A DNA stretch of 32,108 bases, taken from contig PXUB01000005.1 of the NCBI GenBank assembly GCA_003009755.1, positions 25,460 through 57,567 on the forward strand, in the 5' to 3' direction. Below, piece after piece: positions 14,996 through 22,723 of this stretch. How positions within the stretch are numbered: position 1 is the stretch's first letter; each line of letters begins with the position of its first letter. The stretch is from Thermoplasmatales archaeon SW_10_69_26 (GTDB lineage Archaea; Thermoplasmatota; SW-10-69-26). Position numbers and translations under genes: made by a program. The notes under the pieces are model-generated. The model saw only the letters and a program-made list of their open reading frames with translations. It was not told where the DNA came from and did not search any database.

Positions 14996-16487
14996 GGCGA
15001 TCCTCCTCCCGGGCGTCGAACCGGTTGGCTTCGAGCACGACGGGCGTGTTGTCCCGCACGTCGTCGAGCGTGACCCCGTAGGTCGCGTTGGCGCCCTCGG
15101 TCGCCTGGATCTGCACCCGGCTGGCGTTGACGTCCTCGAAGAGGAACGCCGTCGTGTCCGCGGGATCGCCACCGTCCACCCAGCCATAGCCCTCCGGCGC
15201 CGGGCTGGAGGGCCGCTGGAACGCGAAGCGGTTGCCCTCGGCGTGCAGCGTGGCGCGGTCGGCGGTCTCGGCCTCGAAGGCGGGCACGAGACCGGCCCCG
15301 CGTGGCGCCGGGCGCGTGAGATGGTTGCCGGTCAGGTCGATGCGGGCCTCCTGGGTGAGCCCCTCGTGGCGATCGTTCTCGGCGTTCACCACGTCGAACG
15401 CGAGCGAACCGCCGTCGATGTCGTTGCCGTGCACCCGCAGGTAGGCGTGGTGCTCGTGCTTGTCCTCGAGGTAGGGGTTGGGCTCGCTGTCGGCGGTCTG
15501 GTCGTCGCCGGCGTGGGCTTCGTCGTAGAACCGCAGGGCGCGGTCGGCGCCCTCGACCTCGATCGTGTTGTTCTCGAAGTCCAGCACGTGGTAGCGGTAG
15601 GAGTGCCGGCTGCGGGGCTCGCCGCCCTCGATCGTGTCTGCCGGGAAGTCCTCGGGGTCTTGGTGGGCGTGGGCCGGGCACGCGGAGCAGGAGCCGTGGA
15701 AGTGGCCGTGCAGCTTGACGTCCACGCGGCCCTCGACAGTGTTGTTGTGGACGTGCGCGCCGTGGTAGCCGTCGAAGTTCCACACGACGTCCTCGTCCAG
15801 CTCGGCCGGCCCGGTGTCCGAGAGGTAGGTCTCGACGACGCCGTCGGGGCGCGGGCCGACGTCGTTGTGCTGGAACGTGCCGCCGAAGTGGCGGATCTGC
15901 CCGATGTAGTCGATCTCGTTGTGCTCGAAGAGGCCGGCCGTCGTCGGCCCCTCGCGCTCGACGTTCTCGTTCACCCGCAAGTCGCGCACGTGGTTGTGGT
16001 GGACGTAGACCTCCTCGCCGACGAAGTTCAGCGTGAGCTGGCCGTCGATGTAGCTGTTCTCGACGACGAGCGGGCGGCTGGTGTCCTCGATCGTCAGCTC
16101 CTCGTCGACGCGGAAGCCGTCGATGACGTAGGGGTTCGAGAGCGTGCCGTTGCCAGTGATGTAGCCCTTCTCAGCCATCTCGACCAGGCCGTCGTCGCCC
16201 CGGACGACGAACTCCTCGAAGTGGTGGGGCAGCTCGCTGGCCTGGGCGCGAGAGGGGACCTCGCCCTCGCGGTCGCTCAAGGCGTGGTCGTGGCGGGGCT
16301 GGTGGGCCAACGTCGTCGCCGAGGAACCGTTGGCCTCGTGGTCGTGGTCCTCGGCTTCGTGGCTGGCCGTTCCAGGGTCGGTCTCGTCGGCGCTCGGAGC
16401 CTCGTCCGGGATCAGGCCGACGGCGAGCGTGGCGACCAACAGCGCGGCACCCAAGGCGGCCAAGAGACGGAGGGCTGTCCCTCGCAT
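14985..16487 (-). CDS. secreted right-handed beta-helix (NosD/CASH-like) protein with a His/Cys cluster
   Basis: A 500-residue exported protein with signal peptide RLLAALGAALLVATLAVGL. After an acidic, His-containing linker it has YITGNGTLSNPYVIDGF (about residues 110-126), the entry motif of archaeal NosD/CASH beta-helix proteins, and then many turns of the type VENSYIDGQLTL or VHHNHVRDL. Such helices bind or cut carbohydrates or act as surface scaffolds; no catalytic set can be singled out. Near residues 259-276 lies HGHFHGSCSACPAHAHQD, with five His and two Cys in 18 residues, which could hold a metal ion. Another His-rich patch (DHDHEANG) precedes the helix. The C terminus REEDRRER overlaps the start of the coiled-coil gene. 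A TATA-like CTTAAG about 24-31 bases before the ATG suggests a leaderless transcript. Confidence 0.8.
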   Translation of the reverse strand: MRGTALRLLAALGAALLVATLAVGLIPDEAPSADETDPGTASHEAEDHDHEANGSSATTLAHQPRHDHALSDREGEVPSRAQASELPHHFEEFVVRGDDGLVEMAEKGYITGNGTLSNPYVIDGFRVDEELTIEDTSRPLVVENSYIDGQLTLNFVGEEVYVHHNHVRDLRVNENVEREGPTTAGLFEHNEIDYIGQIRHFGGTFQHNDVGPRPDGVVETYLSDTGPAELDEDVVWNFDGYHGAHVHNNTVEGRVDVKLHGHFHGSCSACPAHAHQDPEDFPADTIEGGEPRSRHSYRYHVLDFENNTIEVEGADRALRFYDEAHAGDDQTADSEPNPYLEDKHEHHAYLRVHGNDIDGGSLAFDVVNAENDRHEGLTQEARIDLTGNHLTRPAPRGAGLVPAFEAETADRATLHAEGNRFAFQRPSSPAPEGYGWVDGGDPADTTAFLFEDVNASRVQIQATEGANATYGVTLDDVRDNTPVVLEANRFDAREEDRRER

Positions 16488-16510
16488 CGGGTGCCACGTC
16501 CTGCCAGGGC

Positions 16511-16518
16511 CTTAAGAA
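16511..16518 (-). promoter_or_regulatory. TATA-like box for the beta-helix/coiled-coil operon
   Basis: On the minus strand TTCTTAAG sits 24-31 bases before the ATG at 16487 with no Shine-Dalgarno in between. That spacing fits a leaderless archaeal transcript beginning at or next to the start codon. Confidence 0.45.
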
Positions 16519-16598
16519 GAGGGTGGATGGCGCGTTTGAGGGTTCCACGCGGTGTCCACGGGGGAGGGAAGAGAGGGGTCGGAAATCACCGAGCCCTT

Positions 16599-16619
16599 AC
16601 ACAGAGGATGCGCAGAGGA
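16599..16619. repeat. CACAGAGG-type intergenic repeat, copy 3
   Basis: ACACAGAGGATGCGCAGAGGA. It shares the core ACACAGAGG, a short spacer, then CAGAGGA with the complement of 659-676 and more loosely with 228-255. All three copies lie between genes. Confidence 0.4.
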
Positions 16620-16653
16620 AGAAGTCGGGGGAGAAGAGGACGGAGAGGAGCCC
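16604..16653 (-). terminator. pyrimidine-rich tract after the acylphosphatase gene
   Basis: On the transcript strand the 50 bases after the stop are almost all C and T (for example CTCCTCTCCGTCCTCTTCTC). This matches the C/T tails behind hairpins at other gene ends here, although no clear hairpin precedes it. It may mark the end of the addB-addA-acyP transcript. Confidence 0.4.
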
Positions 16654-16965
16654 TCAGCCGGTCGGCGAGGGGCCCCCGCCCTCGGCGGGCGTGGGGCGGA
16701 CCTCGAAGGTGTCGAAGGTGCCCAGGTCCTCGGCCGGCTCGACCTCGACGCTGTCCACGCGTGCGGCCGAGGACCCCTCGTGGCAGAACTCGACCATCGC
16801 GTCCACGGCGTCCGGCTCCCCCTGGAACACCGCCTCGACGCGCCCGTCCGGCAGGTTGCGCACCCAGCCGTCGACCCCGTGCTTGGCTGCGGTCTTGCGC
16901 GTCGTGTCCCGGAAGTACACGCCCTGCACCTTGCCCGTGACGAACACGTGCTTCGTCACCGTCAT
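16654..16965 (-). CDS. acyP: acylphosphatase
   Basis: A 103-residue cytoplasmic enzyme that hydrolyses acyl phosphates. The signature GKVQGVYFR carries the phosphate-binding Arg (R19), and the second motif GVDGWVRNLPDGRVEA supplies the catalytic Asn (N37). Length is slightly above the usual 90 or so because of a Gly/Pro-rich tail (PAEGGGPSPTG). It starts 39 bases after the addA-like stop on the same strand and may be the last gene of that transcript. The link to DNA repair is positional only. Confidence 0.93.
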   Translation of the reverse strand: MTVTKHVFVTGKVQGVYFRDTTRKTAAKHGVDGWVRNLPDGRVEAVFQGEPDAVDAMVEFCHEGSSAARVDSVEVEPAEDLGTFDTFEVRPTPAEGGGPSPTG

Positions 16966-17004
16966 GGCCCTCGCAGCCGGTCCCGGCCCGTTGGATGTTG
17001 GGGT

Positions 17005-19950
17005 CTAGCCTGCCTCGCCGTCGGGCCCCCGCTCGTGGAGCAGGCGGCGCACCTCCTCAGACGCCATCGGCTCGACCTCGACGCGTTCGCCCTCGGGCGT
17101 GTACACGATCGAGGCGTGCACGGTCTTGTCCTCGTGCACCTGGCCGACGATCGCCGCGTACAGCCCGACCTGGCGAGCGTAGGCCTCCAGGCCCTCGCCG
17201 GCGGCGGCCGTCTTCCAGTCAACGATGTCGACGCGGTCCTCGCGGACGGCGACCAGGTCGACCTTGCCCTCGAGCACGTAGCGGACGCCCTCGACCGTGA
17301 GGGACCACCGGCAGGGGACCTCGGGCTCGAGGTTCGCCGTCTCGGCGAGCTCGTCCACGATCGCGGCGACGTGGTGCTCGTCCTCGTTGCCCGGCTCGAC
17401 CGGGCGCCCCATCGCGTAGCGGGCGGCGAAGGAGTGCAGCCGCTGCCCGAACCGCCGGCCGCGGCCGCCGACGACCTCGGGCTCGGTCACCAGCTCCCCG
17501 ACCGGGACCGCTCGGGGAGCCCGGCTGTCCGGCGTGTCGATCGCGAGCGGGTCGGGCGGGTCCTGCTCCTCGGCCGAGCGCGGCTGGGGGTCGGGCTCGA
17601 TCGTGGCCGGATCGTCGGCGACGTGCTCGAAGAACGGGCTGGCGCGGTCCTCCTCGGCGGTCAACACGAGGTGCTGTTCGGCGCGGCTCATCGCGACGTA
17701 GAACAACCGGCGCTCCTCGTCGTGGTCGGTGCCGGGCAGACAACTGCGGAGCACCACGTCCTGCCAGTCGTCGTAGACGTAGGCGGGCCCGTCCTGGGGC
17801 TCGGCGAACACCTTGGAGCGGCGGAGACCGGCGCGCTCGTCGAAGCGGACGACGCCGGGCGGGCCGCCGCCGGTGGACGGGAACCGGCCGCGGTTGAGGT
17901 CGGCGACGATCACGATCGGGTACTCCAGGCCCTTGGCGGCGTGGATCGTCTGCGCGGTCACGACGTTGCCGCCGGGATGGTCGTCGATCGGTTCCGTCGT
18001 CGCGGCCTCGAGGTTGTCCTCCAGGAAGGCGGCCATCTCGGCCGGCGTGCGGCCGCTGGCCTCGAAGGAGCGCTGCAGCGAGGCGACGAGGGCCTCGGTG
18101 ACGCCGTCCCGCAGCCCGTAGCGGTCGAACACGGCCCGGGCTCTGGCGCCGATCGTGTCGAGGTTCGCCAGCTGGCGGCGGAAGCTCCACATCTGTTCGG
18201 GGAAGCTCGCCTCGTCGAGGATCGCCTCGGTCTCGTCGAACGTGTAGCCGGCCTCCTCGAGCACCACGGCCCAGCCCTCCCGCGAGCGCGGGTCCTCGAG
18301 GATGCGCAGCCAGGCCAGCAACAGCTTGGCCGCGTCCGAGCGGTAGACCTCCACGCCGCCCTCGAAGGCCATCGGCAGGGCCAGCTCGCGGGCGCGCTGC
18401 TGCAGCCGCAACGCGAAGTCGCGGGTGCGGGTGAGGACCGCGATGTCCTCGAACCGCGGCGAGCGCGTCGCCACGCGCTCGTCGGTCGTGGCCTCCTCGT
18501 CGACGAGCTCGTGACCCTCGCCGTCGACGATCGCCTCGATGCGATCGAGCACGAGCTCGACCTCGTCCTCGGCCGTGAAGGCGCCCAACCGCGAGTCCTC
18601 GAGGCGGGCGTTGCTCGACAGCTCGACGATCTCGCCGCGCGCGCTCGGGTCCTCGCCCTGCTTGCCGGGAGCGTCCAGCGCTCGCCGCGCGCGGTCGAGG
18701 ATCGCCTGCGTGGAGCGGTAGTTCTCGACGAGGTCGATGCGCGTCAGCTCGCCGGCGAAGGCCTCGGCCGCCGGCACGCGGGCCCGCTGGGGGGAGCGGT
18801 CGGCGTTGAGGTGGTCGGCGTAGCCTCGCACGCGGTCCTCGAAGGCGAGGATGTTGTCGACGCTGGCGTACTGGAAGCTGTAGATCGACTGCTTCCAGTC
18901 GCCCACGCAGCAGAGGTTGGGCTCCTCGCAGAACAAAAGCGCCAGCTCGAGCTGGATCTCGCTGGTGTCCTGGAACTCGTCGATCATGACGTAGGGGGCG
19001 GCCAGCTGCTCGCGCAGCTCGTCGTCCTCGACCAGCAGCACGAACGCCAGCACGAGCAAGAACGGGAAGTTCAGGACGTTGCGATCGAGGGCGTAGGTGA
19101 GGTAGGCGGCGTAGACGTCCTGGACGAACTCGATCAGCTGTTGGCGGTCCTGGTCGAACACGCGGGCGCCCAGCTCATCCTCGCACCGCTTGGCCCCGTC
19201 GGGGCCCCGCAGCTCGTCGACGTCGGGCGCGTGGGGGAGCACGAGCTTGTGCTTGTACCGGCGCAGGTCCTCGCGCAAATCCGATTGCCGGCTGCCGTCG
19301 GTTTCGTTGGCCTCCCGGAACGCCTCGAGGAAGGCCTCCCGGTCGCCGCGGATCTCCCGCGAGCCCTCGCGGTAGAAGCCCTCGCTGGTCGGCACGATGC
19401 CCTTCGAAGCCAGCGCCTTGACCAGGCCGAGCAGGTTCACCGGATCGTGGAGGGCCTGGAACATCGCCCGGTGCTCGGGGTGGTCCTGGCGGAAGGAGCG
19501 AAGGAAGTCCTCGAACAGCTCGCGCTCGCGGACCTCGTTCTCGATCAGGGAGACGTTGGGGGCCAGCTCGGCGTCCAGGCCCAGGTGGCGGGGCGCCTGG
19601 AAGCCGTGGTTCTCGAGGATGCGCTTGGCGAGCGCGTGGAACGTCGAGATCGGAGCATCGCGCAGCTGGCTGGGCGACACCGAGGGACCGCCGACGCGCA
19701 GGATGCGTTCGCGCATCTCCTCGGCGGCGTTGTTCGTGAACGTGATGAGCAGGATGTCGCGGGGATCGAGGTCGCGGGCCTCGAGGATGTGCAGATAGCG
19801 GTGGGCGATCGTGAACGTCTTCCCGGTGCCGGCGCCGGCGTCGACGAGGACCGGGCCCTCGATCGTCTCGATGAGTTCGCGCTGCTCGGCGTTGGGCTCG
19901 ATCGCCTCCTCCTGGCCCGGCAGCCGGGTCTGGGCGGTCTCCTCACCCAT
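17005..19950 (-). CDS. AddA/UvrD-like ATP-dependent helicase with C-terminal PD-(D/E)XK nuclease
   Basis: A 981-residue superfamily 1A helicase-nuclease. The helicase part shows a Q-motif region (NAEQRELIE), Walker A AGAGTGKT (38-45), motif II IDEFQD (D324-D328), motif III GDWKQSIYSFQYA, motif IV ENYRST, motif V QTIHAAKGLEYPIVIV and motif VI FYVAMSRAEQHLVL. The C terminus has a RecB/AddA-type nuclease: FGQRLHSFAARYAMG, GKVDLVAVREDRVDIVDWKT with D911/K913, and the QVGLYA motif. This matches AddA, which unwinds and trims double-strand DNA ends for recombination. It is shorter than Bacillus AddA (about 1230). Its ATG overlaps the upstream nuclease gene by 8 bases, and together they form an AddAB-like pair. 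Similar pairs occur in haloarchaea and are usually annotated only as UvrD/REP helicase plus PD-(D/E)XK nuclease. Confidence 0.88.
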   Translation of the reverse strand: MGEETAQTRLPGQEEAIEPNAEQRELIETIEGPVLVDAGAGTGKTFTIAHRYLHILEARDLDPRDILLITFTNNAAEEMRERILRVGGPSVSPSQLRDAPISTFHALAKRILENHGFQAPRHLGLDAELAPNVSLIENEVRERELFEDFLRSFRQDHPEHRAMFQALHDPVNLLGLVKALASKGIVPTSEGFYREGSREIRGDREAFLEAFREANETDGSRQSDLREDLRRYKHKLVLPHAPDVDELRGPDGAKRCEDELGARVFDQDRQQLIEFVQDVYAAYLTYALDRNVLNFPFLLVLAFVLLVEDDELREQLAAPYVMIDEFQDTSEIQLELALLFCEEPNLCCVGDWKQSIYSFQYASVDNILAFEDRVRGYADHLNADRSPQRARVPAAEAFAGELTRIDLVENYRSTQAILDRARRALDAPGKQGEDPSARGEIVELSSNARLEDSRLGAFTAEDEVELVLDRIEAIVDGEGHELVDEEATTDERVATRSPRFEDIAVLTRTRDFALRLQQRARELALPMAFEGGVEVYRSDAAKLLLAWLRILEDPRSREGWAVVLEEAGYTFDETEAILDEASFPEQMWSFRRQLANLDTIGARARAVFDRYGLRDGVTEALVASLQRSFEASGRTPAEMAAFLEDNLEAATTEPIDDHPGGNVVTAQTIHAAKGLEYPIVIVADLNRGRFPSTGGGPPGVVRFDERAGLRRSKVFAEPQDGPAYVYDDWQDVVLRSCLPGTDHDEERRLFYVAMSRAEQHLVLTAEEDRASPFFEHVADDPATIEPDPQPRSAEEQDPPDPLAIDTPDSRAPRAVPVGELVTEPEVVGGRGRRFGQRLHSFAARYAMGRPVEPGNEDEHHVAAIVDELAETANLEPEVPCRWSLTVEGVRYVLEGKVDLVAVREDRVDIVDWKTAAAGEGLEAYARQVGLYAAIVGQVHEDKTVHASIVYTPEGERVEVEPMASEEVRRLLHERGPDGEAG

Positions 19951-22579
19951 GGCGAGCCTCCCGGCGATCGCGGTGGGTGGACAGGTCCCGCAGCACGAGG
20001 TCGCGGTGCTCGACGTCGTCCATGTCCACCTCGTCGGGGACGGGGAACCGCGAGCTGCGCCAGGTGGCCGAATCGGCCAGCACGTCGTCGACGTGGTCGG
20101 CCAACCGATCGAGGTCCCCGGCCGACAGGGTGCGCTCGCGCAGGCGGACGAGCTGTTTGACGACGCCGCGAGCGGCGTCCTCGCACTTGACGAGGTCCCC
20201 GCGCTTGCGCTTGGCGAGGTCGATCAGGCCCTCGGTGAACGGGTGCGCCAGGGCCGCCTGCTTGTCCTCGAAGTCGGGCAGCTGGGCGCCCTCGACGTAG
20301 CTGCGGTAGGCCTCGTAGCCGACGGCCGCGAACACGTCCTCGCGCTTGTTGCTGGACTGCGTGGCGTGTTCGTAGGCGGCCTCGCTGGCGACGTGCTCGG
20401 TGAAGGGCTCGGCGGTGTACCGCAACCGGCGCGTGAACTCGCGGGGCTCGAGGCCGCCCTGGATGGCCTGCGTGCGCTCGGCGAGCAGGTCCACGAACGC
20501 GAACTCGAGGTCCTCGGCCGGCCGCGTCGACCGGTGGTGCAACAGGTACACGCTGGGCTGGAAGCGCGGCACGTCCTCGGGCTCGTCGACGCGGGCCCGG
20601 CGCACCGTCTTGGGCAGGCTGTCGGGGTTGCGGGCCGACTTCCAGTCGACCAGGCGCGTGGGTGCGTGCACCAGGTCGACCTTGCCGTGGACGCCCAGCG
20701 CGGGCGAGCGGAACCAGCGTTCGCTTCGCTCGCGCTCGAGGGGGACCTCGAGGTGGTCGGCGAAGAGGTTGTCGGCCTGCCGGTCGGGGGGAGGCGGCTG
20801 GTAGCCCTCGGGGACGGCGCCCTCGGGCGGGTTCACGGCCAGCCAGTTCCGGATCGCTCGGAAGGCCAGCTCGAGCTCGGTCCGATGGGCGGGGCGCTCG
20901 TCGGGGTCGACGAGGTCGGCCATCGCCGCGAGCCCGACGTCGGCGAGCTCGGCGATCGTGTCCTCGTCGAGCCTGTCGGTGTGTTGGGCGGCCAGCTCGG
21001 CGAAGGCGTGGACGATCCGCCCTCGCCGCAGCCACAGCGTCTCCGTCGTCGGCACGAGCTGATCCATGAACCACTCGCGCGGGCAGTGCGTGAGCCGGTC
21101 GAGGTCGCTGCTGGACAGGGTCTCGACCGGCTCGGGGTCCACGTCCACGAGGTCTCGGTCGGGCTCGAACCCGTCGCCGGGCGCCGTCGAGGGCTCGGGC
21201 GCGCGCCGGCGGTCGTGGGGGAGCTCGGCGAAGCGCTCAAACGTCCGGTCGAGGATCTCGTGCAGGTGGAAGCAGGGCGTCACGGGTTTGCCCCGCCGGG
21301 TGTCCTGGACGAGGTAGGCCCGCCGGCGCCCGCTTTGCAGCAGCCGCCCGAAGCGGGCCAGGTCGCGGGCTTCGCGCTGTCGACGCTGCTCGGGCGTGGT
21401 CCAGGCCTCGTCGGGCACGGTCTGGGCCCACCCGGTGCCGAGGCCGACGTGGAACACCAGCGGTCGGTCGACGTAGGCGTTGTCGCGCCCGGAGGCCAAC
21501 AGCACGCCTTCACGGCTGTAGTCGCGCTCGATCGGGTACGTCTCGAGGTAGAAGGCCAGCGCATCGAGCAGCTCCCGCGTCAGCGGTGCGTCGCCGAGCC
21601 CGAGCTCGTCCACGAGCGTCGTCAGCTCGCGCGGGGCGTCGGCGATCTCGCGGAACCGCTCGAGGGCCTCGCCCAGGCGCAGGCCGTCCATCGCGTCCCA
21701 CAGCTCGGTGAGGCCGCCCAACCGGCGCTCCTCGAGCTGGCTGACGAGCTTGTCGTCGTCGCGGCGGCGGCCGGGCAAGCCCAACTCGGCGACGAGACCG
21801 CGAACGTCGCGGGCCCGCAACCCCTCGCGGGTCATGCCGAGGCGGACCGCGCGCAGGAACGAGCGCAGCCCGGGGTGCTCGGCGAGCTCGTCCTCGGTGT
21901 GGTAGGGGATCGAGCGCGCCTCGAGCGTGGCCTCGACCAGCGGCCGCACGGGTCCGGCCGGGTCGAGCACGACGCCGACGTCGCCGGCGTTGTCGGCCGT
22001 GATGTGGGCTTCGAGCGTGTCGGCGATGCTCACCGTCGAGGGGAGCAGGTCCACCGAGCCCAGTTCGAAGGTGCCGGCGTCGGCGAAGGCGTCCACCTCG
22101 TCGTAGGTGTCCGGCAACACGGCCCGGTCCAGCGCCGACAACCCGTCGGCGTCGATGACCGCCAGGTCCAGGCTCTCGGGCGCGGTGACGTCCTCGCGGA
22201 GGCTGTAGGCGCTCTCGATGCCGGTCACGATGTCGACGACGGCCCGCATCTCCTCGCTGGCGTAGCGATCGTGCTCGAGGATCGCCTCGGCCGAGCCGGT
22301 GTCCTCCCAGCATCGGAGCACGCGATCGAGGTAGGTGGCGGCGCGCTTGAACGAGAGATCCCTCGCTTGCACGACCTCGTGGAACATCTCCCGCCGGTCG
22401 GCGACCTCCAGGCCCTGCTTGGCGTAGTTGCGCGGCGTCGTCGCGACGTCGCCCAGGCGGGCGCCGCGGGCCCGGCGGTTGAGGGCCAAGGCTAGGGGAG
22501 CATCGGCGGTGACGACGAGGTCGTGGTCGGCGACGAGCGTGTGCAGACGATCGATCGAGCGCGCCCGGCGAAGCGCCAC
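19943..22579 (-). CDS. AddB-like protein: degenerate helicase fold plus PD-(D/E)XK nuclease
   Basis: About 878 residues. The C-terminal third is a RecB-family nuclease: SSSDLDRLTHCPREWFMD, then GRIVHAFAE, then HGKVDLVHAPTRLVDWKSAR with the catalytic Asp and D645-x-K647, then QPSVYLL. The N-terminal two thirds have no intact Walker A or DEAD-like box but keep a helicase-like layout (DRAVLPDTYDEVDAFADAG; RPLVEATLEARSIPYH), as in AddB, whose motor is inactive. AddB enzymes usually hold an iron-sulfur cluster with four Cys around the nuclease. Only the CPREW Cys and one C-terminal Cys (VKCEDA) are in suitable places, so the cluster is probably absent. I prefer the GTG at 22579 because a TATA-like CTTACG lies 25-30 bases upstream; an in-frame TTG at 22663 would add 28 residues. 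Expected partner: the AddA-like product of the overlapping next gene. Confidence 0.78.
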   Translation of the reverse strand: MALRRARSIDRLHTLVADHDLVVTADAPLALALNRRARGARLGDVATTPRNYAKQGLEVADRREMFHEVVQARDLSFKRAATYLDRVLRCWEDTGSAEAILEHDRYASEEMRAVVDIVTGIESAYSLREDVTAPESLDLAVIDADGLSALDRAVLPDTYDEVDAFADAGTFELGSVDLLPSTVSIADTLEAHITADNAGDVGVVLDPAGPVRPLVEATLEARSIPYHTEDELAEHPGLRSFLRAVRLGMTREGLRARDVRGLVAELGLPGRRRDDDKLVSQLEERRLGGLTELWDAMDGLRLGEALERFREIADAPRELTTLVDELGLGDAPLTRELLDALAFYLETYPIERDYSREGVLLASGRDNAYVDRPLVFHVGLGTGWAQTVPDEAWTTPEQRRQREARDLARFGRLLQSGRRRAYLVQDTRRGKPVTPCFHLHEILDRTFERFAELPHDRRRAPEPSTAPGDGFEPDRDLVDVDPEPVETLSSSDLDRLTHCPREWFMDQLVPTTETLWLRRGRIVHAFAELAAQHTDRLDEDTIAELADVGLAAMADLVDPDERPAHRTELELAFRAIRNWLAVNPPEGAVPEGYQPPPPDRQADNLFADHLEVPLERERSERWFRSPALGVHGKVDLVHAPTRLVDWKSARNPDSLPKTVRRARVDEPEDVPRFQPSVYLLHHRSTRPAEDLEFAFVDLLAERTQAIQGGLEPREFTRRLRYTAEPFTEHVASEAAYEHATQSSNKREDVFAAVGYEAYRSYVEGAQLPDFEDKQAALAHPFTEGLIDLAKRKRGDLVKCEDAARGVVKQLVRLRERTLSAGDLDRLADHVDDVLADSATWRSSRFPVPDEVDMDDVEHRDLVLRDLSTHRDRREARHG

Positions 22580-22602
22580 GCGCCCGCAGGCCCCGGCCTG
22601 GA

Positions 22603-22609
22603 CGTAAGG
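22603..22609 (-). promoter_or_regulatory. TATA-like box of the addB-addA operon
   Basis: On the minus strand CCTTACG is centred 27 bases before the GTG at 22579. No Shine-Dalgarno lies between, so the transcript may be leaderless. This supports the GTG over the upstream TTG start. Confidence 0.35.
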
Positions 22610-22675
22610 CCATCGGCCGATGGTTCGGTGCCCAGGCGAACACCGGTCTCTGGGGGTCGACAAGAAAGAGACGTT

Positions 22676-22717
22676 GGAGAGGGAGGGAGAGGGGGAGGAG
22701 GGCCCCCTGGGAGGGCC
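22676..22717 (-). terminator. hairpin plus pyrimidine tract after the 837-residue secreted protein
   Basis: On the transcript strand GGCCCTC pairs with GGGGGCC (22701-22717, one G-T wobble, loop CCA), followed by a C/T-only run CTCCTCCCCCTCTCCCTCCC (to about 22676). It begins 6 bases after the stop. Confidence 0.5.
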
Positions 22718-22723
22718 GGGCGC

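Noticed and set aside
16552-20160. A 1202-codon plus-strand frame opposite the acylphosphatase and addA-like genes
   Set aside because: Val/Leu/Asp/Gly-rich antisense shadow of clearly recognised minus-strand genes.
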